A model generated the notes under the pieces. It was not told the origin of the DNA. It saw only the letters and a list, made by a program, of their open reading frames with translations, and did no database searches. A stretch of DNA of 64,000 nucleotides from Turritopsis dohrnii (taxonomy: Eukaryota; Cnidaria; Hydrozoa; Anthoathecata; Oceaniidae). The stretch's first letter is position 1, and the number at the start of each line of letters is the position of its first letter. The DNA lies in contig BQMF02000592.1 of assembly GCA_027922465.2 (NCBI GenBank), positions 162,822 through 226,821 on the forward strand, read 5' to 3'. Position numbers and translations under genes: made by a program. This document shows, in pieces, positions 37,740 through 50,356 of this stretch.

Positions 37740-40700
37740 TCAAGGTAAAACTATTGCAGTAATCACTCTTACATGTCCATTTTCGCAATCTCCTCGACAG
37801 TTTTTGCAAGCAGTTACGCACGATAGCCCGTGTTTTCTACACGAGCAACTGGTGGAATGACATCCAGCTTTACCAGCCATACCTTACAAACTTGAGAATC
37901 TCCTGTGGAGCGCATTCATTGGTGGTTTGGATGGGATCAAATGTACCGTCGATTCGTTGCCATCCCCAGTGGATAGGATCCATGCAACATTGATCCAACG
38001 TTTCCCATACCATGACTTGGAAATATACACGGAGACTGTGTTGGTCGGCTGCTTCGTCAGTAGGGGGAAGCTTACTTGGATCAATTATGCCTTTCGCGGC
38101 CATGTCTTGGTATTTCGCGTATCTATATAAATGATTGGATAAAGAAATTACTAACAACTTATTTAGATGGACCGACTGCATTCTTTCAATTTGAAACCTC
38201 TAACTTGATACTAACTACTCGACTACTAACTAAAACGCTGTACATTTTTCTTGTTCTTAAAAGCTCATATCATTTCAGCACTTAATGTGTAGTAGTCTGT
38301 AGGGTCTTTCCTTAAGAAAATCCTTTTTACTAGCCTCAAAGTCCCTAAAGAATCGCTGTCTTTGCTACCATACAACTTAAGAAACACTTCTCTCCCTATT
38401 CTTTTGAGATCTTCTTCTTGCTGCCAAGGCTCTGATAACTGTTTAGCTCTATTCCTCAAGTCTTTGTTGGCTGAAACAATGGAAAAAATGCATTATTATT
38501 ATTTCGAAAATAAGTGCAATATCTAGAAAAACAGAATCTTATGCGATAAAAAGTCGTCACTAGGTGAGCCACAAACTTACCTCTAAACTTTTTTAATATT
38601 GACAGTTTGCCGAGGGTAAAAATAGATGATGTTGTGTCGCATCCGCTAAACGCGTGTATGAAGGGTAAGATATTTAGTATATCATCACAGAAGTTACCAC
38701 AAGAGCCTTTGATACTGAAGTAAACACTACATTGTACATCTCATTTTTCCAATGGTGCATCAATAAAACTGCGATGTCCGTGTCGTCAGCGAAAACCTCA
38801 ACTACTGATTCGTACGCTTTCTAAAAATGAAAATGTTGTACAAGAGAGTCAAGATAAATACAATACACATGAAGATAATGGCTAAATTCTCTACCTCAAG
38901 AGCAAGTTTGACAATATATATATGTTTTTGTCTGCATCTGACTTCGACAAAAACACTCCTTGACTGTCATGTCTCAGCATTTGAGCGAGCTTGGAGATGA
39001 ACAGACTTTTGTTCTTGGGATTGCTTAAAAAATCTTCTCGTTTACTGTTGACTTTGGTGTCGTTTTTGAATTGTATTTCAAGTGAAGATCCTTTCATTGC
39101 TCGTCGATCGTGCTCGTGATCCTTGATTGACGGACTTCCATAACCATCGAAAACGACGTGACAGGTGCCATAATGTTTCTTGATAGATGATACATGATGA
39201 ATTAGAAGCTTGCCATAAGTAACATCTTTTGGCCAATGAATTTGGTGTAACAATGCACCTCCATCTATCACTTTAACTCCATTGAATGGGTGAGCTGTTT
39301 TCGAAGACTGGCTTTGTCTGGTTTTCTCAGCAATCCGTCTTTAAACAATGATGGAGGGTATGTTGTCAACTCGTATTTGAAATATTTTTCAATATTTTCT
39401 TCTCTGCCAGCCAATGCTGATAACCTGTTGAACAGCAATGTTGGGTTGATTGTGACGGACTTTCTGTTGATATTGACACTGTTGAATTTACTATCCAAAC
39501 AAACAACTTGATCTTTTCTTTTGATTTTAGCATCTGCCATTGTCACATCATCCAAAGTCAAATGAATTGCTTTTCCAATTTCTTCGGCTTTATCACAATT
39601 CAGCCTTTCAGTTTCCACAGTCACACCAGTTGATAAAGACTTCAAACGATGATCAGTTATGTGAAATGGATTGTGTTGTTTGAGCCACTCGTAGAACTTT
39701 TGGCAATCAACAGAGTTGCGTGATTTTCTTGCTTCTGACATGTCTATGTCTTGTTCAGATGACCCTGTACTTGCTTTTGTTATTTCTACCATCCCTTCGT
39801 GAACAGAAGCAACCTGATGAGCAGTTGAAACCCATTGATGTCGAACGCTTTCAGTAAAGCCTCTTCCCCCGAGTCAAACCACCAGAACTCTTGATTGACT
39901 TCATCATCACCTGCTCAATCAACAAGTCGCTCCACAAGCCAGACCAATATCTGTCCAATCTCCTTATTGAATGATGGCCAGACGAGGCAAAGTGATTATG
40001 AATTTCAGGGTGTTTGTTTTTCAAATCGGTCATTTCTTGAAGGTATATTCTCGCACTTTTGGTGTAGTGAATATGACCAGTTGCAGCAAAAAGATTTAGC
40101 ATTTTGTCAACACTGCCCAGATGCAATAACCAATCGCCTGTTCGCTCCGCTTTAATGTAACACTTAATTACGGATATGTATTCCATATATTGAATCCAAT
40201 ACTTAGCTGTTCGAAACTGTGACAACTGATCCCTCCATTGGTGAATAGCAGTATCGAAACCATCTTTTTCGGCTTCACATATTGATACATCATCTCCAGC
40301 TTTGAGACTGCTCAACTTCGATAGTTGTGCCAATGATATCTTCTCTGTGTCGAGGAGATCTTGTATAATCATTTCCAGGAACGCAGCATGTACAAGCATA
40401 TGCCCACGAACAGCTCTTGCGTACGCCTTGCCAGAAAAGATATGAGGTATAACGTTAGTTGCGTAGACTTCCTCCAGCAATTCCTCTAGCCCAGATCCGC
40501 TCATGAGACTGTTTTTTTGCATTAATATCTTGCATATAGCCAGACCAACTGCAACATTTCTCTTCCTTTAAGTACCAACTTGATATCCATGCCAAGTCGT
40601 GCAGTGACTCGTCATCATATTTTAACCCAGCTGTTGCTCGAACAGTAGAAAGAGGTTTGAATTTGATGATTGATGGTGGAATTGCTTTCCCAATGTACTC

Positions 40701-42098
40701 ATAGATGGACGGCCCTTTACTTGCTGTCAAACTTTTCATCTTCAAACGTTGTTTACTTCGTTTAAATACAGTTACATTTTTTAATAAAGGAGATACAGAA
40801 GCAATAATGCCCATCCCATGAAATGTATTCTTTCCGTCTATTGTTCGTAAATTATGATCCACGTTGTCAGCTACCCACTGCACAAAAGAGCCACGAGGAA
40901 TGTCAGGAGTACAATCATTACCATCCATGATATCTTGTCTGAATCTCCTGACTTCGTCATTTGTCACGGAAAATGCCAACCTTGAAAGGTGGTTGGTCAA
41001 CCATTTAGATCCAAAACAATGATCTAACTCAACACCTAAACCAAATAAAATAGGAGAATTGAAATTCCTCCTGCATCCCCAAACAATCGCATGTCCAAGA
41101 GCGGCTCTTTTGATGCTGTTAGGAATCAATATTTCCAGCAAGCTCCGAAGTGTTTCTGGCAGCCAAGTTTCTAGAAAAGCACTATCTTTTAACTCTTTCG
41201 GAGAAGGGTAGGTCTCTGATCTTTCAAGACTTCTTATTTCGTCTTTGATAAGATTGCCAACAATATTAATCATCCTTTGTTTTTCACTTGTTGTAAATTG
41301 ATCTTCACTTGCCTGGAATTTTTCTTCTATCAAATATTCTGCAGTATCTTGGAAGGCTATGATGTTACTTTTTCCTATTCCTTGAGAAGTGATGACAACA
41401 TGTTCCCCGTATTTCTCTTTCAAAAGATTCACCAAGTATTCGTTGGAGAAAGATTCATTTGAAGGTGATTTTTCTTTCACTATGTTAGCGAATTGACTAA
41501 CTGAGTATAGCTCTGGCTCATTCTCCAAGATGTCACAAGCAGCTTCGAATGCAGTCTTCATTTTGGTGTTGACAGGTCTCCCCAGATTCTTATTTGCAAT
41601 CTGATGTCCTCCACTTGAAAAAAGGGTGCGGCAGTTTTGGTGGTATCTTGCCTCTGAAGCCACAACATCGATACAGTCATTGATACGTCCTTTAATTTCT
41701 ACTGCCCATGCATCCTTCGGATCTTTTGATATGCGTTCGTCACATTTTTTAAGGATAGTTGTCCTTATATCCAAAGTTCGAGCATGATGCCAGCTGTGTT
41801 TGTGATTCACTGGCTTAGAACAAAAGAAACAGTTCTACCTCCAATCAAACGCAGAAAGGGATTGCCTTGTCCTTTTAATAGGGGAGGGATTTTTAGATGC
41901 AGATGAAATTCTTTTCCTGTTGTTGTACCACTTTCGGGAATCTTCATGAACGTACAACTCCTTATTCATGGCTATCTCATTCAGGACACGATCATCATCT
42001 CGCAACTTTGCAAACTCGACGAGTGATGTTTTACCGCAGTCGGTAACTTTGGTGAGCTTGTCACCTGCTTCACAGCAGATCAAACAAATGTTGGCCAT
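37740..42098 (-). pseudogene. Intron-bearing XPG/FEN-like nuclease protein of the Academ-like element, decayed
   Basis: Starting at 42098, the N terminus is a Cys-rich segment ('CLICCEAGD') with a second Cys pair/His pair after residue 87 ('CFFCSKPVNHKHSW'). A long middle part follows (41810-40455, 40522-39851, 39792-39268). The nuclease-like part has 'VIDGGALLHQ', 'VVFDGYG' (39271-38891) and, after an intron with acceptor near 38821, 'ADDTDIAVLL' and 'LPFIHAFSGCDTTSS'. Further exons follow at 38475-38265 and 38120-37870 ('LPPTDEAADQHSLRVYF'), then a Cys-rich tail 'CHSTSCSCRKHGLSC' to about 37760. Aspartates of the FEN/XPG type are visible. Broken by one in-frame TAG (41835-41837) and about five single-base shifts (40500, 39870, 39290, 38700, 37875). 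Confidence 0.7.
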
Positions 42099-42711
42099 TA
42101 TAGTCCTGAAACAGGAGAGTCAAGAACAATGTCATAAACTTGCCTTGGTATAAACTTTTTGGAACAAGAATATCTTCTGTAAATGAATCACTGTGAAACT
42201 TTTTGTCCTTGATCTTAGAATAATAAAGACTCTGTCCAGATATTCTCTTACTTTCGTCTATGCGATTGCAAATAATAAAAACTTAATACCTAGCTGATGT
42301 ATATAGCTGCCTTGAACCACCATTGACTCCTTGTAAATAATATCTACATGATTATTTCTCTACTAAAATATACAAATAAGATATTCATTGAGTTATATAA
42401 ATCAGTAAAACCAACACTCAAAGCACACTGAAAATATTCTACAAACATCATTCCATTTCGATATCACCATTGCAATGTCTTCCATTCATTATCGAAAGTC
42501 AAAACAAAATTATTAAACACATTTACTAACCTTTTTTCCTGAAAAAAAATATTCCGCCATTTTTAATTTTTCTGGAAGCCTTCAAAAATTTTTCAACAAA
42601 TATTTTTAGAGGGAGACATAATATATACAATATCATTAAGACATGGAGTTTTTGAAATCATCTTTATATGATAAAAAATACAAGAGTTATGAGCATCTAA
42701 AAGAACACATA

Positions 42712-42917
42712 TATTTCAAAATTACCTATAAAACCCTTATAAATCGCAAAATTTGAGAAATAGGTCCTAAGGTTGACCCCCTCATGACTCAATTTTGCCA
42801 TGGAGTTGATTGGTGGGTTTTTATATCTGAAAAATATAGATGTCAAAGTAACTTTTAAAACAGGCTTCAGCTGTGTATGAATTTTTTTCCTAATTCGACC
42901 CCTCCACTGCCGGAGTA
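42712..42917. repeat. Right terminal inverted repeat of the Academ-like element
   Basis: Complement of 37085-37295. The outer end is ACTGCCGGAGTA followed by AAT. Confidence 0.8.
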
Positions 42918-43204
42918 AATGCATGACATAATAATTTATGCTGAATTTTAGTCATAGAAAAGTCAGCTTTTACCAGCATGTAAGCTTAATATATATCAGG
43001 TTTTATAAAGACATAATTCATCTCAAATAAAACAGTGCTGAATATCATGTGATTTACTAAGTTTTGTTTCAGCCAAGTTCATCTATTTCATGAGTAGGCA
43101 ACCTTTTTTAATGACTTAAAAACACCAAACAATAGCTTTGTTTATTCAATAAATTTGTTATCAAAATATATTCGCACAAAACCCAACCAGCATTATGATA
43201 TAAA

Positions 43205-45495
43205 CTAGTATCCCGGGTAAAAACTTTTTACCGAACTTAACTTCGAAAACATTAGGTCAAATCCACCATTCCCGTGTACGTACCCCGTGACGAAAAAATA
43301 AATCATAGAATCGCAACTCAAAAACATCCCAGGCGGCGTCGCTCGCCACCCATGTTCAGTATGCATTGTGTTGCGAAATTTAACTCGTGTAAAAGTTTCT
43401 ACAGGCATTAATTTTTTAATTCATTTCTTACATTCAGAAGATTAAAAACAGAAACAAATAGCAACATCGCTCAGAATAATATATTTATACGCAGAAGAGA
43501 AGTAACTTTAATGTAAAAAAAATGGCAATATATAACACAGAACTGTTTACCCAGACATACGAAACCAAACATTACAAAATGTTAATTCAAAACAAATTGA
43601 TACCTTCCAACTTTTTCTTTTGTTCCAAAGTTATTACTCGACTGCAACCATTAATGAATTTTTGAAATGATATGTAGTCTGTTCTTCCCAAAACCATCAA
43701 CGTCATGATTAAAACCATGAGTTTCATTTCTTTATGCTTTTTTTATTATTACCTAAAAAATTAATACTTGAATTGTAATACCGAAAACCTAATCATGCTA
43801 TAACAATATTGAAATAAAAAATAAAACAAAAAGAAAGAAAAAACAAAAAGAAAATTCAAGTACGCATTTATCCTAAAGATAACAATAAAATTTGGTCTAT
43901 AAAGTCAACCGATACTGTGAGTCAATACGGGTTCACTCAACACTGGAGCTGAACAGAATAAAGACTTTTACCTAGCATACACAACCAAACATCAAATTAA
44001 TAAAAATAATTGAAACAACAAAATGCCCTACTTTCACCAAAACCATAATTGAATACCCAGAAGATATTAAAAGCAACAAATAAAAACATAATGCTAAACG
44101 TATATACCTAGCGAGTATGTATGTAGCAAGTAACATAACACAAAATAATGAATGCCGTAAACAAATATAAACTGAAGAAAAATATACCCCAGCAATGCTT
44201 CTTTTTTGTAGTACAATCGCAATGAAATACATAATCCATTCTTCTCTTAAATAACCTTCTCAACATACCATGTGTTTCATTTATACATTTATAAATTTCG
44301 TTTATAAATAGCTACACTTTTTCTTTTCTGACCTAAAAGAAAAAGATTTCAGTAAAGAACAGCTACAATACTTACTACTAATGCAACCATATTTAAGCAA
44401 ACCAAAACAAAAGGCATAAATGGCTGGCAGAAAGGCATGCAGACAAAGCATCAAACATCATCAATAGATACAATTTGACAGCATAACACATTCCCTACTT
44501 CCACAGCCATGAGAAAGGAAAACAGTCATAGCTGTGGGACCATTTTTAATTGATCTGTAAATAAATCAAATCAAATCTTCTTTGCTAACTATAAAAATAA
44601 TAATAGCGCGCGTTACCAAAACAAACTCTCGTCTTCGTTTTTCATCCAGTAGCATATAAACTAAACAAAAGAACTCATATAATAAGATATCTATTCAAAG
44701 CTATAGTATTTAATCTTTCAAAACTAAATTAAAACCATTCCTTACTGTGTAAAAAAACATCATTTTGTTCTGCATTTCTTCACTACACTTTCTTCTGTAT
44801 AGCGATATTTGATAACTAAAACGTAAACAAACATTTAAATACATTTAAATACAAATACATATATCTAACTTGTTCTTTTATTAATCAAAAATAAAAGTTT
44901 TATAATAATACCTTTTGTTCGTTCGATCTTTCTGCAGCTAATTTTTAAAAACTTCACTGCACTTCTTCTGTATATCTAAATATGATTTTTCATTGTAAAC
45001 AAACAACTAACTCACTTACACGTGGTGTTCTTTTATTAATAAGGGTAAAAGTTTAGCAATAAACACGATAATAAAACGTTTTATAATAATAACAATACCT
45101 TCGTGCATACAAACCTGTGTTTCTTCGTCAGTTCTTTCGTCGATTTGCTGCCTAAAACAATCAAATTTAAATTAAAATATTCGTATACAAAAAGAAATAC
45201 GTCTTCTTCGCGAAGTTTCTTGCTCACGAAATAATCGTTGACAAATGTCGAACGAAGAAGATTGCATTGCTCGCACTCCTCCAAAGACGTTTTTCGGCTG
45301 ATTTCCACTGCGCAAACCAAAAATAACAAAACGGAGGAGCATATACTAATCGCGGAAAATAAAAAAAAATGCTCTCGCTCTGCGTGGCTTTATAACGAAA
45401 AGGGAAAAAATAAGAAGGTTTTGACTGTGAAAAAAAAAATATATCACTCTCTAAAATAAAAGTGGTATGCACAATCGCGGATTATTATAATAAGA
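43205..45495 (-). mobile_element. Helitron A, copy 2 (full length, non-coding)
   Basis: On the minus strand it starts TCTTATTATAATAATCC after host A (45495). It ends with hairpin GGTAAAAAGTTTTTACC, CGGGATA and CTAG, followed by host T (43205). It is an inverted relative of 4996-7904, about 600 bp shorter. It also keeps the internal GGCGAGCGACGCC hairpin near 43330 that is the terminator in Helitrons B and C. Confidence 0.85.
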
Positions 45496-46232
45496 TATAC
45501 TCAAAATATGTGGCACCAAAATACTCACCTTGTGTTAGAATGAAAACAACTTTGTTTTGTGAACAAGTTCCTCATCAGCCATATATTTTCAAAAACTACA
45601 TACTCCAAATATGAAATATGAATTCTAAATCTTCCTATAGATAAAAATGGTTCATTGTATACTTTGCTGAGAGAAATCAATTCTAAAAACCGTTGTTGTA
45701 AGTGGATAATTTTACTAAAACCTTTTTATGAACAGCGAAGCCAAGCCATGCTTTTGGAAATTTTGATGCGAAGCAAAAAGGGAATAAGTCTTAACGAAAA
45801 TTAGCCTTAACTGGAGGGATGAAGTTTACCGAAACTAATGTGTTTAGTAGTAGCTGCTGTGCTCATGAGATATTTATTTTGAAGGCGCAATTGCTGTTGT
45901 TGCCTATTGTGTGTTTTATAATAAACAGGAGACGAATTTATTTGTTATAATGATAAAATCATAAAACGTTCTAACATTACTGATTAAAAAATATAAAGAT
46001 ACCAAAACGATATTATCGTTTCAGTGATAATGTTATAACGTTACTTAAGAATCGTAGTAACGTTACAGAAGAACTATAAATATTGTTTTGTTCTTTTTAA
46101 CCATTAAACGTTATTCATATAACATTTTATCGTTTGTTATCAAAATATATAAAAACCAGTTTACAAAATTTAAGATTTCAAGCTGTGTTTCTAAATCCAC
46201 ATCATTTTTATCCAAAAAGATAATATGAAATA

Positions 46233-46620
46233 CTAGTAACCCATGTAAAAATTTTTTACGAATCTTAATTCTGAAAATGACGTCTCAAAAATGGTGTCGA
46301 AAAATTAATTTACAAAATGACAAACAGAAAGTGAATTAGTGTTGCAGTCACCACTTCGTCAATAACACGGACCATAAAAATACCAGTTATTTTCTTAGAG
46401 GTTTTAGAGATGTTTTCCAAATAACTTTGAGTCTAATTTTGGAGGCAATGCGATGGTTCCCGTGATTTTAAAGACCCACTTAAACAGACAAAACCTAGAT
46501 AAAACATTTTTCCAAGTTTGCAATCAACACTGGAGCGTAGAACAAAAAAAATCGTTTTACTTGGAAGATAAAAAAAAAAATAGGCGCTGTGCATCATCTA
46601 TTTTCACTCTCTAAAATAAA
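46233..46620 (-). mobile_element. Helitron D, 3' terminal part
   Basis: On the minus strand a perfect palindrome GTAAAAAATTTTTAC is followed by ATGGGTTA and CTAG, then host T (46233-46236). The inner sequence shares 'atgacgtctca' and 'caatgcaatggttcccc'-like words with the 3' part of Helitron A. The 5' TC end could not be placed; similar words continue to about 46900, so the element may extend well beyond 46620. Confidence 0.6.
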
Positions 46621-47733
46621 TTGAATCTTGTGTAAAATATTTTGTGTGTTTCAATATTAAAAAAAATAACGTCTCAGAAAATGGATACAAAAACTTTATT
46701 CACGGAACGATGTTGAGAAATTACATCAAACTGATCTGAAATATCGAGTAACCGTTACCAAGATGTCGGCGATCAAACATCACAGCCCTGTTCACCAATG
46801 TTGCGTGGACCAGTGAAACGCAGTTCTCGAGATATCTTCCGAAAAGCACTTTGTACGATTCGAGATGCAATGCAATGGTTCCCCGTGGTTAAAAAATGTA
46901 ACGTCAAAATGGAAAAAAGTACTCCTCACCCTTTTAATTAAAAACTCTGTAGGTATTCCAGATAAAGCATTTTACCTGTTCATTATCAACACTGCACACT
47001 AAAACATCTTTTTACTCTGAAGATCTGAAACACATGAAAAATATTCATATTAAATTCTTTCACGATACGATCTAGAAATAAATTGTGCGCACATGAAAAC
47101 AACAAAAAGATTTAAATGGCTGTAACTGTTCATGGAAACTATGATCCAAGGTCAACATTAGGAAATTAGGATATTGAAAATTAAGTTTGGAAAAACTCAT
47201 TGATTTCTTAATGATCAATTTAGAATGTTAAATTTTAGGGAGAAGAGCTATTTGTACAAATTGAACCTGAAATATCTTTCAACACATGGCTGCTATTGGA
47301 ACAGAAAACACCATATTTTAAGGTTCTGTGGTTTAAGAAATAAAAAAGTACAAAATGCTGATTTTCTGGTTAGTGACAAAGGAAGCTAGTGAAAGAATTT
47401 AAAACTACAAAAATATCATTAACCAAACATAAAACCAGAGTAACTGCAAATGAAATCAAAATCAAAAATATGCATGCAATCAAACAGCAAAAACATGAAG
47501 GCAACTTACAAAATATATGACGTTAAAAACATGTCCATTTCCACCGCTTCCAAAATAAAACTGATAAGAAATTTACCTTTAGGTGCAGAGTGACGCCATA
47601 TGGTGTTTTTAGGTATAGCCTTGACAATTCATTAATTACTCTGAAACGGCTTGATTTAGAGCCTAACCAATTGAATATTCGGAAAGTATATTAAATTTCC
47701 GCTCAGAAAAAACCAACCTTTTGGGTTCTATGA

Positions 47734-48060
47734 TATGGAACGCCTTTACTGCCTTATTTGTCAAAATTTCTTTTCTTTACGTGGATTCTTTATTACGTTA
47801 GATAAGTTTTAAATCGTGTTATGAGAGTTTATCATTACGTTATGAGAGTTTATTATTGTGTGATGTGCATTTTTCATGACGTTATCAAAATTTTACATTA
47901 GGTTCGCTGCGTTTTTCTTTGTGTTCGGAACTTTCTTCATTGTGTTTGGCAGAATTTCTTTAGGCAAGTTTTCATTATGATGCAACTTTTCATTATGTAC
48001 TTTTTCGTTATGATGCAACTTTTCTTTATGCACTTATTCATTATGATGTGGAGGAGAACA
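47734..48060. repeat. Left terminal inverted repeat of the integrase element
   Basis: Complementary to 52735-53043. It contains internal reiterations of 'cattatgatgcaacttttc' and 'gttatgagagttta', and the same words appear in complement on the right, so the terminal repeats are themselves built of short direct repeats. Confidence 0.85.
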
Positions 48061-48137
48061 GCACACTTCTGCGAAGGAGAGTGTTACAACGTAAGCTTAT
48101 GTTGCGGAAGCACGAAATTAGATGTTAATTTGCTAAA

Positions 48138-49100
48138 ATGGCGGATACAGCTGTTGCAGAACTTTTTAAGAACGCGAAGTTTTGGATAAATTTGTGGAAG
48201 AAAATATTGATATTCCAGCATTATGTAAAGCAACAGATTCTGACTATTCACGGTTGGGTGTTGTGAGAATTGGTGATAGAATCACGATAAGAGATCTGGC
48301 TAGAAGGCGCCGCCAATCTCAATCATCATCAGCTTCCACCCTCAACCTCATGTAGCAACCATAACTACACTGCCACCTACAACAACAACAGAGAAAAGAA
48401 CTATGTCATATTCTGGTGTCTTATTCGTAAGATCCCGTTTGTTCTCTGGTGGTAAAAGAAAAGGACGATCCACTGGTGGCAGTAGTAGTGGTGAAGGTGG
48501 AAATAAAAAAAGAAGAAAGGTGATCCAGATTCCCGCACATACACTGTGCAATTCTTTTGTTTGGCATCAAAGTATGCTATAAGAACACCATCCACTGATG
48601 AAAAAGTTGCTTTACAAAGGGCTGGTCTAGGTCTGAAAAAAGTTCAACTACTTTTGGGAGATTCAGAGGATGATGTCCTTAAGAAATTAACAGAAACAAC
48701 TGCATTTCCACAGTTAAAAGATAGTGGGGGTTTCGAACTCATGACTTCTGTCTCAAACTCAAAGGATTTGATGGTATTAAAATGCAGCCTTGCGGCAAAA
48801 GACCTCAAGATGACTTTGGGTGGAAGCCAGTGCAAAGTGTATAGAAGACCGATACAGAATCACTTATCAACTAAGTCATTGATACAGAGCAGTGCATCTA
48901 CCTTAAAAGAAAAGTGTACAAAATGTGGAACTTCTATTTTAGTAAAAGATTTGAGATCACATGTTTCAAGATGTGGTAGGTCTGCTGCTGAAGATACACT
49001 GTTTGATAATATTTTCACTTTTGATATACCACTACTGATACTGAAACATCTGTTTATATTTTCTTATCCAACAGCAACAACTTTGGTATTTCTACATTAA
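48138..49100 (+). pseudogene. SAM-like plus Cys-rich protein (G2E3-like N-terminal region), frameshifted
   Basis: The ATG at 48138 opens 'MADTAVAELFKNAK'. One frame later follows a SAM-like helix region ending 'LGVVRIGDRITIRDLARR'. A basic Gly/Ser-rich linker follows, then a domain with 'STDEKVALQRAGLGLKKVQ', 'FPQLKDSGGFELM' and a Cys/His cluster 'KCTKCGTSILVKDLRSHVSR' plus C. I remember this domain at the N terminus of G2E3-like HECT ubiquitin-ligase genes in cnidarians and fishes. No HECT domain follows; the frame stops at 49098 and MITE sequence comes next. At least two one-base shifts (near 48180 and 48512) break it. Likely an accessory gene of this transposon. Confidence 0.6.
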
Positions 49101-49485
49101 TATGGTCAACTGCAAAATTGAAAAACATAATTTCCCAAATGCAATTGTTTCAGGAAGAAGTAAATATAAAAAAAATTTCTGCAATATTTCCTTTTCTGAA
49201 AAACTTTTGATAATCTAAATAATGTAGCTACTTTTTTATCTTGATATATACATAGGTAGGAAGGAAGATACCAACGTTTCTTCATCTGTTCCGTCCCATT
49301 AAAAGGATTATTTCTCTCTTGGAACCTCACTTTGCAGAAGAAGGGAGCAACAAAAGAAAGTTCCTTGCCTGCTCCATCATTGTAACACCCTTTGACAGAA
49401 GATTTGGTGAAAAACCTGTTCAACCTATATGACTATGCGTTCTCAAATTCCTACTTTGGGTTAGTTTAATAGTTGGTGTAGGAGT

Positions 49486-49600
49486 CTAGGGAAAAATGGG
49501 TCAAAACGTGAACATTTCTACTGTGGATTTTCTTGCAAGAAAACATGTCTACTTTTAGAATCGAGTGTGGGTCTTGACGTTTTGACCCATTTTTTCCTAG
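49486..49600. mobile_element. 115-bp MITE
   Basis: CTAGGGAAAAATGGGTCAAA at 49486 is matched, with one or two differences, by the complement of 49577-49600. No coding. It lies inside the integrase transposon. Confidence 0.65.
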
Positions 49601-49617
49601 ATTATAGGAAGTATAAA

Positions 49618-49741
49618 CATATCAAAGTTTTTATTGTATTATCAAAGTTTTTATTGTACTTATCAAAGTTTTTATTGTATTATCAAAGTTTTTATTGTAC
49701 TTATCAAAGTTTTTTGTGGTATTTATCAAAGGTTTTTACCA
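49618..49741. repeat. Tandem repeat, unit about 20-21 bp
   Basis: The unit TTATCAAAGTTTTTATTGTA is repeated about six times, with the last two copies degenerate. It directly follows the MITE. Confidence 0.85.
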
Positions 49742-50356
49742 AAGGTATTTGTGAGTAGTTTAAGTGTATCTTGCCGTTGGTAAAAGAACAACTTAGGACC
49801 TTATAAAAATATCTAAAATTCCAGCACTTTCCCTGTTTTATCTGAGGTGATCAATAATGATGCTCATATTGTTGGTTATCAAATGGGACGTTCCACAACA
49901 GGAAGCTACTTTTGAACCTGCTTATAGATATAGATTAGATATAGGTTTTGTGGATAAAAGTTTTTATAATATTTTGGTGTAAATAATTGTATAGGATAAA
50001 TATGTCACTTTTCTAGAGATTGTTTTGAAATCTATAAGTACTTGCCAAATTCAAATTCATGGTACCTGGCTCAACCAACAGCAACTTACACTAAACTTTT
50101 ATTTATAATGTTATAACAACAACCACCTATGTATAACGTCATTAATACCAAGAGCAGTGTAGGTTGATATATTTTTAGAGAAAAAATTAAAATGTTATAG
50201 TACATGTATACACAAAGTTAATATTATCCCTCATTCTGCAAATAAAAATCTCGCAAAAGCTTGAAGCTTTCGAATAACCAATTTTTTTCTTTCAAAAACT
50301 TAGATTTCCCGGTTTTCAATCAATGAAAGTACAGTGTTACACTCTACAAGAAACGT

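Larger units (their letters stand above)
37085..42917 (-). mobile_element. Long-TIR DNA transposon, Academ-like
   Basis: Inverted terminal repeats of about 210 bp bound the 5.8-kb unit. The outer ends read TACTCTGGCAGT (left) and ACTGCCGGAGTA (right). The inner parts share 'ctataaaacccttataaatcg' or its complement. AAT stands directly outside both ends (37082-37084 and 42918-42920), a candidate 3-bp target duplication. The only gene is a minus-strand, intron-bearing protein with an XPG/FEN-like nuclease region. As I know the field, Academ elements have 3-4 bp duplications and one group encodes an XPG-type nuclease, so this is the best fit. The name is an inference. Confidence 0.7.

Noticed and set aside
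49618..49741. A CRISPR-like or regulatory array
   Set aside because: Simple 20-21 bp tandem duplication next to a MITE, with no spacers.
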